This document shows positions 43,718-56,454 of a stretch of 64,000 nt of DNA, one piece after another (positions within the stretch are counted from its first letter, which is position 1; the number at the start of each line of letters is the position of its first letter). A program made the translations under genes and the position numbers. The notes below the pieces were generated by a model that made no database searches, was not told the origin of the DNA, and saw only the letters and a program-made list of their open reading frames with translations. This stretch comes from Linyphia triangularis. Taxonomy: Eukaryota; Arthropoda; Arachnida; Araneae; Linyphiidae. The stretch is taken from the NCBI GenBank assembly GCA_963978545.1, contig OZ021732.1, positions 63,216,714-63,280,713 of the forward strand, given 5' to 3'.

Positions 43718-44420
43718 AGTACAAGGAATTATCCTACAACGCAGACTTATTATACGTGCGTACTAATTACAAAAACCTGAATGTCATTTAGTACTTATAC
43801 ACCAGATTTGAACATCATTGCACGATCTGTTCTAGAGCTCTGGTGACCACAGACACAGTGACCACACACACGTACAAACCGGTTTTTTTTGGGTTTTTTT
43901 TTTTTAAACCGTTAAAAGAAAAACATTTGGATTTTAAACCAAGAAATTAATTGGCAAAGAATGGATACAATATTTTTGACACCAACTCAATAATTTCATT
44001 ACGCTAAATAAAAATAAAGACTAGGGCCTGTAAAATCGCATAACTTTTAATTACATCATACTACGATAAATAGATAGAATTTGCATGATTTTCGGTTGTC
44101 ATATTTTCGTTGAAACTAATACAAGGAAAAGTTTTCAATTGTCGAGTTTGACCATTTTTCGATAAAACAATATTTTTATAAAATTTTGACAAGTTGTTAA
44201 AACCCATTGACGGTCATGCCCGTATATATACATCTTAGGATCCCCAGTTTTTCTAGCAATACACAACATTTTTAAGTTTATAAATAAAAGTTAAAATAAG
44301 ATATATTTTAGATATTTTTATTAGGATAATAGTCTATAACCTATCTAAAACAAAATAAATAAAAATAATTTTAAAAAATTATGTATTTGAATTAAAAATA
44401 TAATTTAAAAATTATTGCAG
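42571..44420. other. AT-rich noncoding stretch
   Basis: Contains a 38-base poly-A run (43676-43713). The stretch right after it (about 43740-43890) may be a diverged third copy of repeat R2 on the minus strand. No gene is supported. Confidence 0.45.
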
Positions 44421-44573
44421 GGAAAACAACTGGGGAATTTCGCCCATTCCCATGATCGTCAGTGGGTTACGTTTGTTGGAATTTTCCGGGAGAATAGAAG
44501 TTGTCCATATCTAGTATTTACTGGTAAAATTATTTCCAAAAGAACAGGTCGTTTTCTAAACCAACGGTTGAAT
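44421..44573 (+). CDS. Candidate internal coding exon A
   Basis: Bounded by an acceptor (ATTATTGCAG, ending 44420) and a good donor (AAT|GTAAGTT at 44574). The 153 bases are 51 open codons in phase 0-0, with higher G+C than the flanks. The product includes HDRQWVTFVGIFRENRSCPY and KRTGRFLNQRLN. The protein family is not recognised. A TE-derived open frame is the main alternative. Confidence 0.4.
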
Positions 44574-45849
44574 GTAAGTTTAAATTTTAGGTATCAAATA
44601 ATAGATAAAATTCCTTAAAAAATTATTGACATTTTCATTCATTCAAGGGTTTGAAGGTATCCGGATGGCCCAAGATTCAAATATTTGCTAAGAAGATTAT
44701 AAAAGAATATTGACTCAATATCCTTAATATATAAATTTCTCTTTCGTGTTATTCAAATTCAGCTGTGTTTCGGTAAAATAGAAACTATTTATTTACTTTT
44801 AAAACAACCTTCGCGATATTCAGGATTAAGGTGTGCAACAGCTATGTAAAAATAAACCAAAAGTGCAAATTCAATAAAAATGTAGAACTTCATATAGACG
44901 TAACCACAAGAAATAAATTTAATGTATAAGGAACTTACTGGAAAAAGTAAATAATCAAGTTATAGAGTATATTGCACTAAAAAACACAAAGCTTCGCCAA
45001 TTCTCAGGCAACAATCTCTAGTAAGTTAAAAGAAAATGATACCCAAATATATTAATAGCTTCCTACTTTAACTATACAGAAACATCACCATATTTGTACT
45101 TTTTTCAATTTCTAGTTTGAAAGTTAAATTAATTTATAGAAACTTTTATTAAATATATATATACTTTTTCTATGCAACCTATCATGTTTTTTATTTTTTA
45201 ATTTTTATTTTTACACAACTTAAATATAAAATACATTAGTCAGTGAACTGCATGTGATCGAAAAATGAATCAAGAAATAAATGTAATGAACAGGTTCAAA
45301 CGAATTGAGAACGGACTGTGATATGAAATTCAGAAGTTCGACGAGCCATTGCGTTTGTTCCATTAACCTTCATGATTTTGGTTCAGAATTAACCACGTCT
45401 TGCTAATGTCCACACTTATTAATGTAATTGATGCATAGGAAAGGGAGATTTAAATTATTACGTGCGAAGGGTCGAGAGAAAATGAAGAGTTACGCAATGC
45501 AGCCAGTATTAAATCAGTAGTTTGAAGCAAAAAAAAATGCAAAAGCAAAAATACACACTTTACTTCTTTTATTATTAATTGTGCACTTAATACAAAGCCA
45601 ATAAATATTTCTATTATAATCTCTCTACAAATCTCTAATCATATCAATGCAATAAACAACTTTTATGGCATGTATGTTGACACTTGAAATGACTTCATTA
45701 TAAAAACTAATTCTCCTGACTGTCGAATACTATCGGTTTCTACTAGTATATTTTCATTTAAAAAAAGTAATGTTTTAATATATTCCGGTTCAAATGGCAT
45801 GAATATTATACATGAACTCTTAACTCTAGAAAAAAAAATCTTTATTGAA
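44574..45849. other. AT-rich noncoding stretch
   Basis: No gene recognised. If exon A is real this would be intron. Confidence 0.45.
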
Positions 45850-46245
45850 TGGGTAATTTTCTGAAAGACGCATGGGACATTTTAGCTCTTATTTATTTTC
45901 GCAAATAGATTAGAATTTCAAAATTATGATTCATCTAGAAGTTATGTTTTTTTTTATATAATATAAGTTTGTAGCAAAGTTACATGGACCAATAATTATT
46001 TTAACTTGGTCAAATATAGATTTATATGCCACCGATGCACGGGAAATATACGTCGGTGTTAAAAGATGTATATTTGACCAAGTTACATTAATGAATTTTT
46101 AATTAATTTTTACAACAAACTACTATTATATATTTTTTTAAAAAACATAACTACTAGATTCATCATAATTTTAAAATTATGATCTGTTTGCAAATAGGAA
46201 AATAACCAAAATGCCCCAAGCATGCGTACAACAAAGAATTGTCAG
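45850..46245. repeat. Long foldback element
   Basis: Two arms of about 185-190 bases pair head to head (45850-46040 with 46050-46245). Exact blocks include AACTTGGTCAAATATA with its inverse, and TAGTTATGTTTTTT-, AAAATTATGAT- and GCATTTTGG-type blocks. The centre is itself a small hairpin (CACCGA/TCGGTG). This is the layout of a MITE or foldback transposon without coding capacity. Confidence 0.75.
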
Positions 46246-48784
46246 AAATATTTACTTTAACATCTCACATCTTTAGCACGTTTTAAATGAAATTCCCGTG
46301 GTGTAACAGTTTAGAACACATTATTTACCAAAGAAATTAATTTTGCAAATTTCTTGTTGTAAATATGGACTTCGGCATACAATTCCTTATGGAGTTACTC
46401 CTATTTTAGATATACAAATCCTTTCCAAAAACAACTTAATAGAACTTGGATATCAACGATAAAATGGACATCATTTTTACTGCCCCAATGCACTATTTTT
46501 ATTGTCTAGTATTATTTACTGTTTAATTTAAAGACACGTACAAAAGTGAGAAGAAAAAAAACAGTATTTTGTTACACAAAAGAAGTTAATGTAATGTTCA
46601 TCATAAGGTATGAAACCTTAACAGTCTAATATTTTTATATTGCATGTATTTTCCATATTTTTTTGCGTTTTTAATAAGGAAACAAATAAATAAATCAGTA
46701 TATAAAAAAACTAACTTTTATTAAAAATTAAATTCTTATTATTATAGTTTAAGTACAGTTGGATCTTCTCAAAGGAGTTTTGTGCTTCACTTATTTTTCC
46801 TGGTTGCAGTTAGTACAGAGATATAGACCAATGTCAGAAACAGGAGTTCTATAAAGATTGCCCCTCCCATGACAAATCTCGAGCATCGTTCCAAAATATC
46901 CGATTTCTTAAAAAATAAATATGTCAAAATCCCCACAAAACTTATTTTTCACCCCTCCGTCCTTTCCTATAAACTGTATTTCAATTTTAAAACTCGGCAT
47001 CAACATTTAAAAACTTCCAGTGTACTTTACCCAGCACTGAATGAGATTGGGCAAGATCAGTAGCAACGTCTAGTCAAAAAGTTCTACATTGGCATTGGCC
47101 AGTATCGAGTCGATATTATGCTGGGGATGTGTTCTACTTGGGAAGCTATTTCAGTGTATGATTAAGTATACATTACTGCACTGCTTTTTAACCATATTAA
47201 TTTATTAATATGGTAGAATTAGAGCACTGATGTTAGCTAAAGTATACACAATATACAGGATTTTTTTCTTACCCTCCACCACCGGTCTGCAACCTTTTGC
47301 CCTCACAGAGAGGCCTGCTTTTTTCTTGCCCATGGAATTCTAGAGTCGTCCGCGCATGTTCAAGAGACGCTAGACTTCTCGCAGTGAGTAGAAATCCATC
47401 TTACTTTCTTCTCAGCCAGTAATTTGTTAAATTATGCCAGCATTCTTCTCAACCAGTAATTTGTTAAATTATGCCAGCATTCTTCTCAACCAGTAATTTG
47501 TTAAATTATTCCAGCAATAACAAAACTTACTGTCAGTTATTGTAAGCATTTTAGAAATGCAATTAGTACTTGAAATGATAGAAGCATAATCTTGACTTGA
47601 ATGTTATATAATTATTTTGGATGCATGACTTTATCGTTCAGATATTGTCATTTGAGGGTGTATATTTCTCAGATTTATATACTATTTTGGTGTGTCTGAA
47701 TAAGCAAGTAGACTTAAGATTCGGCCCGTTTATTGATTAATTTAATTATTGAATTATCGATGTTCCTGATTTTGGATTTGAACTGTCGATTGATTGCAAG
47801 TATTCAAGTTCTACACGGTCTTAGCAATGTACTTTATAACTCACAAAAATCATTACATACAATATATATATCATAAACTGCATGCCTAAATCAATAAAAT
47901 CAAAAGATTACTTAGGTGCTTCAATCGTAACACTTACTGCTTATTGCTCACAAGAAACCAAAGAAGTAGGATGAATTCTTTGAAATAGCATGAACTGAAC
48001 AAGGAAATTGGTTAGAAAACAGGGAAATAGATTCTTCAAGAAATAGGATGAACTAAACAAAAAGGTGAGAAATAAGAAACTATGAATCGATCAAATAAAG
48101 GCCTTGTAGATCCTTGTAATTTTAATAAAATGAAAGCATGTTGCATACCGGGTCTTGGTGATCTCGATCAGAATAGCATACTTTGAAACAAAATTAGTTC
48201 ATTGAATATTAGACATTTGAAACTATTTTTCGCATGCAAGTAAAAACAAGTAATGTCAAGTCTTTTGCAGCATTTGATCACCTGCGTAAAAATGTCGAAG
48301 GTTCTTGTGCGTTCATTTCAAATTAGTAAGTCATTATACATGTTTCTTCCACATTTAGAAAAAGTTCTAGAAAATATATAATTCCAACTTACATAAGTTT
48401 GTCAATTTATTTAGTCAACTTTAAACTTGCAAATTTTATTTTTGAATTTAAAAAATAAAATAATAATAATTTCTCTTTAGAAAGTATAAATTGTTATTAA
48501 ATAAAATTCCCTCAATATGAATGTCTTCTATAAATTTCGAGTGCAGTAAAATAGAAAAAACTACAAACTGCTTAGCTTCTAAAAAACTAGGAGTGTGGAA
48601 CATCGCACAACTTTCAATTACAGGCCAGTATGGTAATATAATTTTTTGCGATGATTCTTGTATCTTTAAAAAAAAAAAAAAAAAAAAACATCGCTAAAAT
48701 TGTGATTTTGGCGAGATGCACTTTTTGATAATCCTTATATTATCCTTTATTATAAGTGATGGGGAGGGGAGAAGAAAAAACGAT
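46246..48784. other. Noncoding stretch with small repeats
   Basis: No supported gene. It holds a short hairpin at 47192-47213, a GC-richer patch around 47270-47400 and a 37-bp triplicate repeat (47406-47516). Confidence 0.45.
47406..47516. repeat. 37-bp tandem repeat, three copies
   Basis: Units at 47406, 47443 and 47480, starting TTCTTCTCA-CCAGTAATTT and ending CCAGCA. They differ at one or two bases. There are no spacers. Confidence 0.95.
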
Positions 48785-49175
48785 CTTTGTTGAGGTATGC
48801 TCAAGGGAAGAGAACTCTGTGTTGAAGGCATTCGTTTTTCAACTTTTTATGCCATTAAAGCCTTTTTACTTGAATTTCAGTTGTGGGGATGTTTAGAGCA
48901 CCTTAAGAGGCATTAGCACAGCAATTTTTATCAAAATCATTGGAGCCGGCTTTTAACAATCATTGAAAAACATGATTTTTTCAATGGCAGCTACCTTATG
49001 CTCATGCTCGATTTTGACGAAAAAAGTAATGGTAGGTCCCATGGCTACCAGCAACCCGCATACCAAATTTAAACATCGTAGGTCAGTTTGTTCGGGAGTT
49101 ATGCTGATCACAGACACACATACCGACATAAATTTTTTCTAGATCACTTTTTTGAAATCAAAGTGTTCAAATAAG
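48785..49175 (-). repeat. Interspersed repeat family R2, copy 2
   Basis: Reverse-orientation relative of 2768-3120. On the minus strand it contains ATAACTCCCGAAC, TGACCTACGATGTTTAAATT, TTTTTCGTCAAAATC and AAAAACGAATGCC in the same order. Confidence 0.6.
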
Positions 49176-49441
49176 TCGACAAATGCAAAAAAATCGAAAC
49201 ATATTTTTTGAACGAATGCTTTACTTTCAATCCCTATGTATAATACATATGTGTAATTGAAAGTAAAAAGGTGACTATTATGAGGACAAAGCCATATAAA
49301 GAAAGTATTTTAATGAACTTTCTATTAACATTTATTTTATAATTAATATTTCCTATTCAAAATTTACAACGATTGTTAAAAAAAAAAAAAAAAAAAAAAA
49401 AACATCTCTATTGTAAGGTAACTTAACTACTGTTATCGAAA

Positions 49442-49493
49442 TTATCTGAATAGCATTATGTATTTTATTAAATATATAATGCTATTCAGATAA
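49442..49493. repeat. Perfect 18-bp hairpin
   Basis: Arms TTATCTGAATAGCATTAT (49442-49459) and its exact inverse (49476-49493) with a 16-base loop. It follows a poly-A run at about 49378-49402. Confidence 0.9.
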
Positions 49494-50232
49494 ACTTATT
49501 CTTATTGTTTTAAAACATCTTCTTTAAATTTAATGTCCAGTTTTTTCAGTCTTATTTATGTCGACGTGATGAAACGAGAAGGTCCTTCGATGTTTGGAAA
49601 TTGCTTTTCTTTTTACGAAATTAGCAATACCAATTTCTTAACCGATATTTTACTCGATATTTGCACGCATTTGCAGACCTTCGGGAAAATAGTTGGTTAA
49701 TATTTTATGCCGGTAATTGTTTTACGATAATTTCGAAATCGAATATCTTTCGCAAGAAATTCGAACAGTTTATTTATAAATTATAATGACATTTTTTTTT
49801 TTTTTTTTTTTTTGCATCATTGCATACGTATATACAATATTTCATTATACAAATGGATCATTTTAAAACATACTTCTTAATGTTAAGTTTTATCAACGTT
49901 AACTGTTAGTTTAGTTACTGAAAACTTCAAAAATTAATTGTAGCACTTAATTTTAGTTCTAAATAAAAATTTCCTATAATCTTATATTCAATAAAATACC
50001 CTTAATATATGTCTCCTATAATTTTCTAGTACAGTGAAATAGATGAAACTTTGCAACTTCTTAAAAAAAAAAAAAGGTAAATAGTTTGAAGAAAAAGCCA
50101 TATGAATGATATTAATTATCAAATTATTAATTTAAATTTGACTTATTAATTTTAATTTTCAATAAATATCTGTGTAATCATAAATAAAAATTTCCTGGTA
50201 TGTGACCAAAAAAGAATAAAAAAACTGTTTTA
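49494..50232. other. AT-rich noncoding stretch
   Basis: Nothing recognised beyond poly-T near 49793-49813. Confidence 0.5.
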
Positions 50233-51192
50233 CTAATAAAATTAAAATAGCATTAGCAAATTGTAACATAAATATGCGACTGGTCGTTTTTTGCTGATTT
50301 AAACATTTCCTTTCTGTGACATTATAATCTTTATAAATATGTACCCAGTGGTGAAATAAAATTTTGTGGGAGGTATATTGTACATAGTACTTATTTTTCA
50401 ACTAGAAAAAAAAATTATTCAACTGGTGCAATACTAACGAATGCCACGATAATATTTATATTATCTAATACAAAGTTAAATACAGAAAGTAGATTATAGT
50501 TATCTGGAGTTAATAAGGTTGAGTAAAAAAAAATAGAATAAGATAGTAAAAGAAATTTATTCAATCTCTTCCAATAGTTTTGTTAAAATATAAGCATAAT
50601 AGATTTTTACACACGCAAAAATATTTGGAAAATGTATTCTGCATAAATCTATTATGCAGAAAACTCTTAAACATTTGGCAATCGATAAATATATAAATTA
50701 TCCATTCTTTAGATAATAAAATTAAAATAGCTTTAGCAAATTGTAATATAAATATGCGACTGGTCGTTTTTTGCTGATTTCAACATTTCCTTTCTGTGAC
50801 ATTGTAATCTTTATAATTATATACCCAGTGGTGAAATAAAATTTTGTGGGAGGTATATTGTACATAGTACTTATTTTTCTACTAGAAAAAAAAAATTATT
50901 CAACTGTTGCAATACTAACGAATGCCACGATAATATTTATATTATCTAATACAAAGTTAAATACAGAACGTAGATTATAGTTATCAGGAGTTAATAAGGT
51001 TGAGTAAAAAAAAAAAAAAATTAAATAAGATAGTAAAAGAAATTTATTCAATCTCTTCCAATAGTTTTGTTAAAATATAAGCATAATAGATTTTTACACA
51101 CACAAAAATATTTGGAAAATGTACTCTGCATAAATCTATTATGCAGAAAACATTTGGCAATCGAAATATATATAAATTATCTATTCTTTAGT
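50233..51192. repeat. 480-bp tandem duplication
   Basis: 50233-50712 and 50713-51192 are near identical, with a few substitutions and small A-run and short indels. All three boundaries carry TAATAAAAT, suggesting unequal crossing over or slippage at this short motif. Each copy holds the hairpin CTGCATAA/TTATGCAG. Confidence 0.93.
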
Positions 51193-51720
51193 TAATAAAA
51201 TATTAACACGGCTGGTTTAAATTCATTGAAGTCATAATCAATAACATGAAAGATTCCTTTATCAGTCGCTATGCATTTGATGGAAAAAAAATTTAGAGTC
51301 GTACCTAATGTTAAAACCAACAGGATTAGGTGTCATATAATAATAATAATAAAAATTACCTTTACTTTCTAGATTACTAATTGAGGATAATTGCTCAAAA
51401 TACTTGACAAATGAATGCCTGATGATATAGCAACTCAAGAAGAATGTCTAACATCCCAAAATAGGAAGGTTGGTCTGTGGATCGTTATCCTGATAATTCC
51501 GGATTTATTCGAAGGGAAAATAACGAATACGCCTAACCATTGATTTTTAATAACTGCCGAGAGGTTTATTATATTTAACATGTAATTGAAGTGATGACTG
51601 TAATAGAAAAATATATATCGTAATTAAAAGTTATTTAAATAATTTGGTCAATTCAATGCTAGAAACGCTGATGATTTTCGTATTATAACTTGTAAAAAAC
51701 ACTGTTTTGAGGTAGAAATT

Positions 51721-52030
51721 TTTGGTTAGGTACACTTTTTTCAAATTCTATTGAATATTTTAATAAATTTTTTTCCATGATAATGAAAATACACAAAACA
51801 TATCTAGATGACCTAACATTTTTTTTTTAATTAGAAAAAATAAATATTTTATGTTGTGAAAAATGAAAATTTGTGTATACGCCAACTCTACTATTGATTT
51901 AAATATAATTTTAAAAATATATTAGGTAAAAAAATAGGTTAAGTGTTTGAAATAGAAAGTTTATTTCCATTTGGCAAAATTTTTATGTAAATTTATAGTA
52001 CATTTATTCTGAAATGAGTACCTAACCAAA
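51721..52030. mobile_element. MITE candidate with 13-bp inverted ends
   Basis: TTTGGTTAGGTAC at 51721-51733 and its exact inverse at 52018-52030 bound a 310-bp AT-rich, noncoding interior. Target duplication is not clear. Confidence 0.5.
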
Positions 52031-53048
52031 GATTGGCAAAAAATCATTATAAAATTCAAAGTCTGGATATAGGCTTATTACTTGTAAAATATATAAAATA
52101 AAATAAAATTATCAAAGTAATAATTATAGAAAACATGTTATTATCAACTGTGCCAAAAAATAAATTGAAAATATTGCATTTTAAATAATTTAGAGCACGT
52201 TGAAGTTGAATGAAAATACGACTGATTTGGCATACTGATTGACTGAAAGGTTGGCATTTGACTGATTAATAGCATATATATAGTTTTATTCGTTTTCTTA
52301 AGATCAGTAATTTTATCTAATACCAAATCTAATTTTTCCATTTATTTTATTTAAATTAATAATAAAACATATTTTTAATAAAACAAGCCTGTTGTGGTAA
52401 AGTGTAATTTTAAATCGAAAACAGCATAGTATTGTTTTGAAGTAGTATTATACAAATCCTATAAAACTGCATGAGTACGGTAATTATCCCGTCAACAATT
52501 TTCTAATATGAATAATTAACCTTAGAAGTTAAAAATTTTAAAATTCGTCAATTTCAATAAATAACTAATTTCCTTTCCTTCAAGAAGGTGTGTCTAGGTA
52601 AATTTATATTATGAAAATAATTCATTAGTTTTTGTTTTTTATAATTATAAACTAGCACTCAGAATAAATATCTTCATAATAATGCATATAATATCGGAAA
52701 ACGTATCTATTAAAATTCTTGAAAATAGTGACTAATTCCATTAGCTACTATTATTAGAGTGAATATAGTTTGTACAAGTAATATTCAGCAACAATAAAAA
52801 TATCAATGTTTTTAAAGCAAAAATAAAGTTAAAGTAAATAGCTAAAAATAAAAAATAAAATAAAGGCTTTTTTTAATGACATACATTAATGACAGAATCT
52901 TTTTTGTTTATTAAATACACAAAAAGTATATTTTAAAACTTTCAATATAAGAGCTGCCATGAAAAAGAAATAGAGATGCATAAAAATTCAAACTTAAGTT
53001 ATAGTCCGAGAGGTGACTGTAAATTTTGGTACCCCATTGAACATCATT
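52031..53048. other. AT-rich noncoding stretch
   Basis: Nothing recognised. Confidence 0.5.
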
Positions 53049-53644
53049 CTGAATTTTTTACAGAATGTGGAGAAACGTTAGTAGATAACGAATACAGTGG
53101 TCTGTCGTGACAAAAGTGGCCGAAACTGGTGAAAAATCGACTTTGAATGAGTTGAACTAAATCCGATTGCCAAATATGTCATATGTTAAAAATAATAACC
53201 ATTCTTTTTTTTATTTGGTAACCCATCGCTCTTTAAGTTTTAATTAAGAAGGTTGCAGAAGATTCAGATATCTGGCAACGGCTTACTTGTATCTTTTAAA
53301 ATTGAAACAGATTGGAAATAAATATTACATCACTGATTATGTAACTGATATCGCCAATTTAGCTTACTTTTCAAAAATTCAAGTTTTCCTAGCCAGAGAT
53401 TATAAATCGTCGGCACCGTTCCTCATTGAAAATCAAAGTGTGGGTTACCAGGCAAAAACGTGTGTTCACTATTTGACAAATTCCGAGATATTTGACAATA
53501 GGTCAAATATCTCATTACCAAACAACTCATAAGCCAAACAACTCATTCAAAGTCTACTTTTAACAAATTTCGGCCATTTTTGGTACTCCAGACTAATGGA
53601 TTCGTAACCTACTAACTTTTCTCCACATTCTATAAAAAATTCAG
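53049..53644. mobile_element. MITE-like element with 106-bp inverted repeats
   Basis: 53049-53154 and 53539-53644 are inverted repeats of equal length, roughly 80-85 percent matching, with tip CTGAATTTTTTA and inner end TTTGAATGAGTTG. Total length is 596 bp. The interior includes an open frame (53287-53532) with no known domain and a perfect 12-bp hairpin (53485-53513). No transposase motif was seen, so it is probably non-autonomous. Confidence 0.75.
53485..53513. repeat. Perfect hairpin inside the MITE
   Basis: GAGATATTTGAC, loop AATAG, GTCAAATATCTC. Confidence 0.9.
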
Positions 53645-53683
53645 CCCCTTAGTCTATGATGAACTGATTATTATTTAAAATCA

Positions 53684-53830
53684 TTTAAAGTCCTTCCTTA
53701 GAATATTCTTCAATTCTTACATCACGCTTTTCTTCATGTCAAACCTTGTTCCCTTCAGTACATTTTTCAGTTTCGGAAACAAACAAAAATCTGCTGGTGT
53801 CAATTCCAGAGATAATTAAGGATTATTCAT
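53684..53830 (-). pseudogene. Mariner transposase fragment
   Basis: On the minus strand it reads LELTPADFCLFPKLKNVLKG, then a stop, then ELKNILRKDFK. This resembles the C-terminal catalytic part of mariner (SETMAR-type) transposases, where a proline-x-D-F-x-L-F-P-K-L-K motif is typical. Only about 50 codons remain. Confidence 0.5.
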
Positions 53831-54035
53831 CTCCAGGACCTCAGACTGGGACAAAACGCACATTACAGAAAACGAAATGTGGGACCCGGCAATAAAATAT
53901 AACTCTTTTTCTATCAAAAATAAGGTCTTACTCTTCGAATTCTGTACTGACGTTGGACTAGAACTTATGCATAAAACTGCTATGTGAATGCCCTACCAAA
54001 TTAAATGAATTTATTATTAATGAGCAGTGTTAGAG

Positions 54036-54180
54036 TATGTTGATGACATTAAGAAAATCGTGACGTGAGAATTGAAGAGCATTCCGAAAGAGGACTTTAA
54101 AGTTGTTTCCTAAACTTTTACAGCAGAGCACAGAAGAGCATTAAAAAAGATAGAAGTTACTTCGAAACATATTATCTCAT
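54036..54180 (+). pseudogene. Second mariner transposase fragment, opposite strand
   Basis: Reads VDDIKKIVT, a stop, then ELKSIPKEDFK, with two stops. It matches the segment that follows the PKLK motif in mariner transposases, and in part overlaps what the minus fragment encodes. The two lie head to head, so two insertions or a local inversion must have occurred. Confidence 0.45.
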
Positions 54181-56286
54181 AGTATTTTCTAATTTTATAC
54201 TTAACTTATGCTACAAAGAGTGATAATCGTATTGGATGATGTGGCTTTATTTATTATGAACTTCCTTATGAAGAATCATGATACATATTATGAAGAAGCA
54301 GAAAGTGGAAGATATTATATTAAGCGAGTTTTTAGATTTATTATTTTTGCCCTAAAGTAAAGAAGAAACATATACCATAAAATTATGTGTTTAATAAAAA
54401 AAAATTAAAATTTCATAATATCTCGAATCAAGTTTTTGGAGTAAATCGGAAATAGTCATAATTTAAAAAAACTAAAAAACAGAAGTTTTTTTTAAATTGT
54501 TTAATTTTTACTTTTAGGTAGTGTTTGAAGCAATCATATAGAAATCTTTAAAAAAAATTAATAATACATTTCCAAATTAACATATTTGCCTTAAGTATAG
54601 AATAATTGTAAACTCAACTTTCAAATTATTATAATATATATTTTAGAACAATTCTAAAGTCTACAAAAACTAATGATAGTTACAACAACTTATAAAACCA
54701 TTAAATAGATAGAAAAATATTATAATTGATTTTAAATTATTGATATATCTTTTACTATTTAGATAAAAGCCACATATATAGCAGAACCAAGTTGAATCCA
54801 TACAATAGTAGAAAAATATGTTTTAGTTTTAAATTTTCACTCAACACCTACTGCATAAGAAATATTAATTTTATAAATGTACAGTTCTTCAAAATAGCTA
54901 ACAATATTTATCTAATAACAAAAAAAATTGAACGAGATAAGTTTCCCAATATTATTTTACACCCAAACAAATAATTCACTAAATGTCACATTATTCATAT
55001 ACTTATAATATTCTAACTATCGATTTACTTTTTCTAGACACCTATATCCTTTTCTTTATGATTAAATTCTCCATTACTTGCAGAAGCCAGACAAAATGAC
55101 AATACCAAAAAATAAGTTCTAGAGAAATTTCTACGAAAACATGCCTCCATTTTAGGATTAGAGTTTCTGAGAGACATTTTTTTCAGCAGAAGGCTTTTTC
55201 TCTAGATTCCGCAGACAGAATTGATCTTTTTAATGTTTGAATATTGTAAAAAAATATCAACAGCATTTGATTGCGATTTGAATACATAAGATGAAAAACA
55301 TAACACATTTTTCTAAAATAGGCTTTTAAAAGTACTTTCAAATCACTTAAAATGTATAACGTTTGTTTTTCAAATTTCTATTTTGATGTAATTACTGCGA
55401 TTTGTAATTTGCATAAGTGAATAGATTTTCTCAATATTTACAGCAATAAGATACATTTTCGTGTCATAGTCGCTTTCATAGATGTACACAAATTGAATGG
55501 ATACACGAGTAAAAATATACAAGTAAATTTTATATTGTAAAATGAACGAATAAATTTAATGTAACGAAATTAGATTTGTGATCTTAAAGGATATGCTTCA
55601 TTAAAAACAGTCTTTGGCTTTGAACGATTTATGGACTTTGATTGGTCAAAATTCCTTCAGAGTTGCAGTATCGTGAACATATAAAATCCTTATACTCACA
55701 TTATTTTTTGGGTACATTAATTTAAATAGGTTTTTTTTTTCAAATATGTGGTATATTTCGGTATTTCTTACTATTCAAAAATATCATAAGGTATTTTATG
55801 AGCCTCATGCAGACCGGAAATTGAAGAAGGATTGCATAAAATGACAATATTGTTTGTTTGTTTGTTTGTTTGTTTGGAACTTCCAGCTGTCTATTTCAAT
55901 GCAACGTTTGTTACATGCTTGTGACTAACCACATCACTTCTTTTAAAAACAAGGTGTGTTTTTTAACTCCCCTCATTTTAAAATATGGCGAAGAGACAAT
56001 CATCCGATTTGGTTTCTTTTAAATCGATCTTTGAAAATTATCTCAAACATTTAATTGACGAATTATAAGACTCATTTTTTACATATTTTAAATGTACACT
56101 TGCTTAGAATATTAAAAATTGTAACATAATATTCCAAACACAAAGAATAAAAAAAACAAAAAACATTTTCGTTATGCCTTCAGATAGCAATGTACTCTTA
56201 CCATTCCATGCATAATTTAATATTCGAATAATTTCGAGTCATTTAATATTCGAAGTATTTTTATTTTTTTTTCTTATTTTTTTCAG
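54181..56286. other. AT-rich noncoding stretch
   Basis: Contains a short (TTTG)n run at 55851-55876. No gene is supported. Confidence 0.45.
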
Positions 56287-56454
56287 ATAATTGTACAAGA
56301 TACTATGGCTGAGATTTTAATACGATTCGATGTCGATTTGAATGCTAACTTTTGCAATGATCATGGGCTCGATATTCATAGCTTATTGATTTCTAGAATA
56401 ACATTACTTGAAAAAAGGTTTCAGGTATTATTGCGAAGTAATTCCCGGAGAATG
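56287..56454 (+). CDS. Candidate internal coding exon B
   Basis: Preceded by a strong polypyrimidine tract and acceptor (TTATTTTTTTCAG, ending 56286) and followed by a strong donor (AATG|GTGAGT at 56455). The 168 bases are 56 open codons, phase 0-0. The product includes IIVQDTMAEILIRFDVDL and LLEKRFQVLLRSN, which looks like a soluble alpha-helical segment. The family is not recognised. It could belong to the same gene as exon A, both being phase 0, but the 11.7-kb gap has no supporting exon. Confidence 0.45.
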
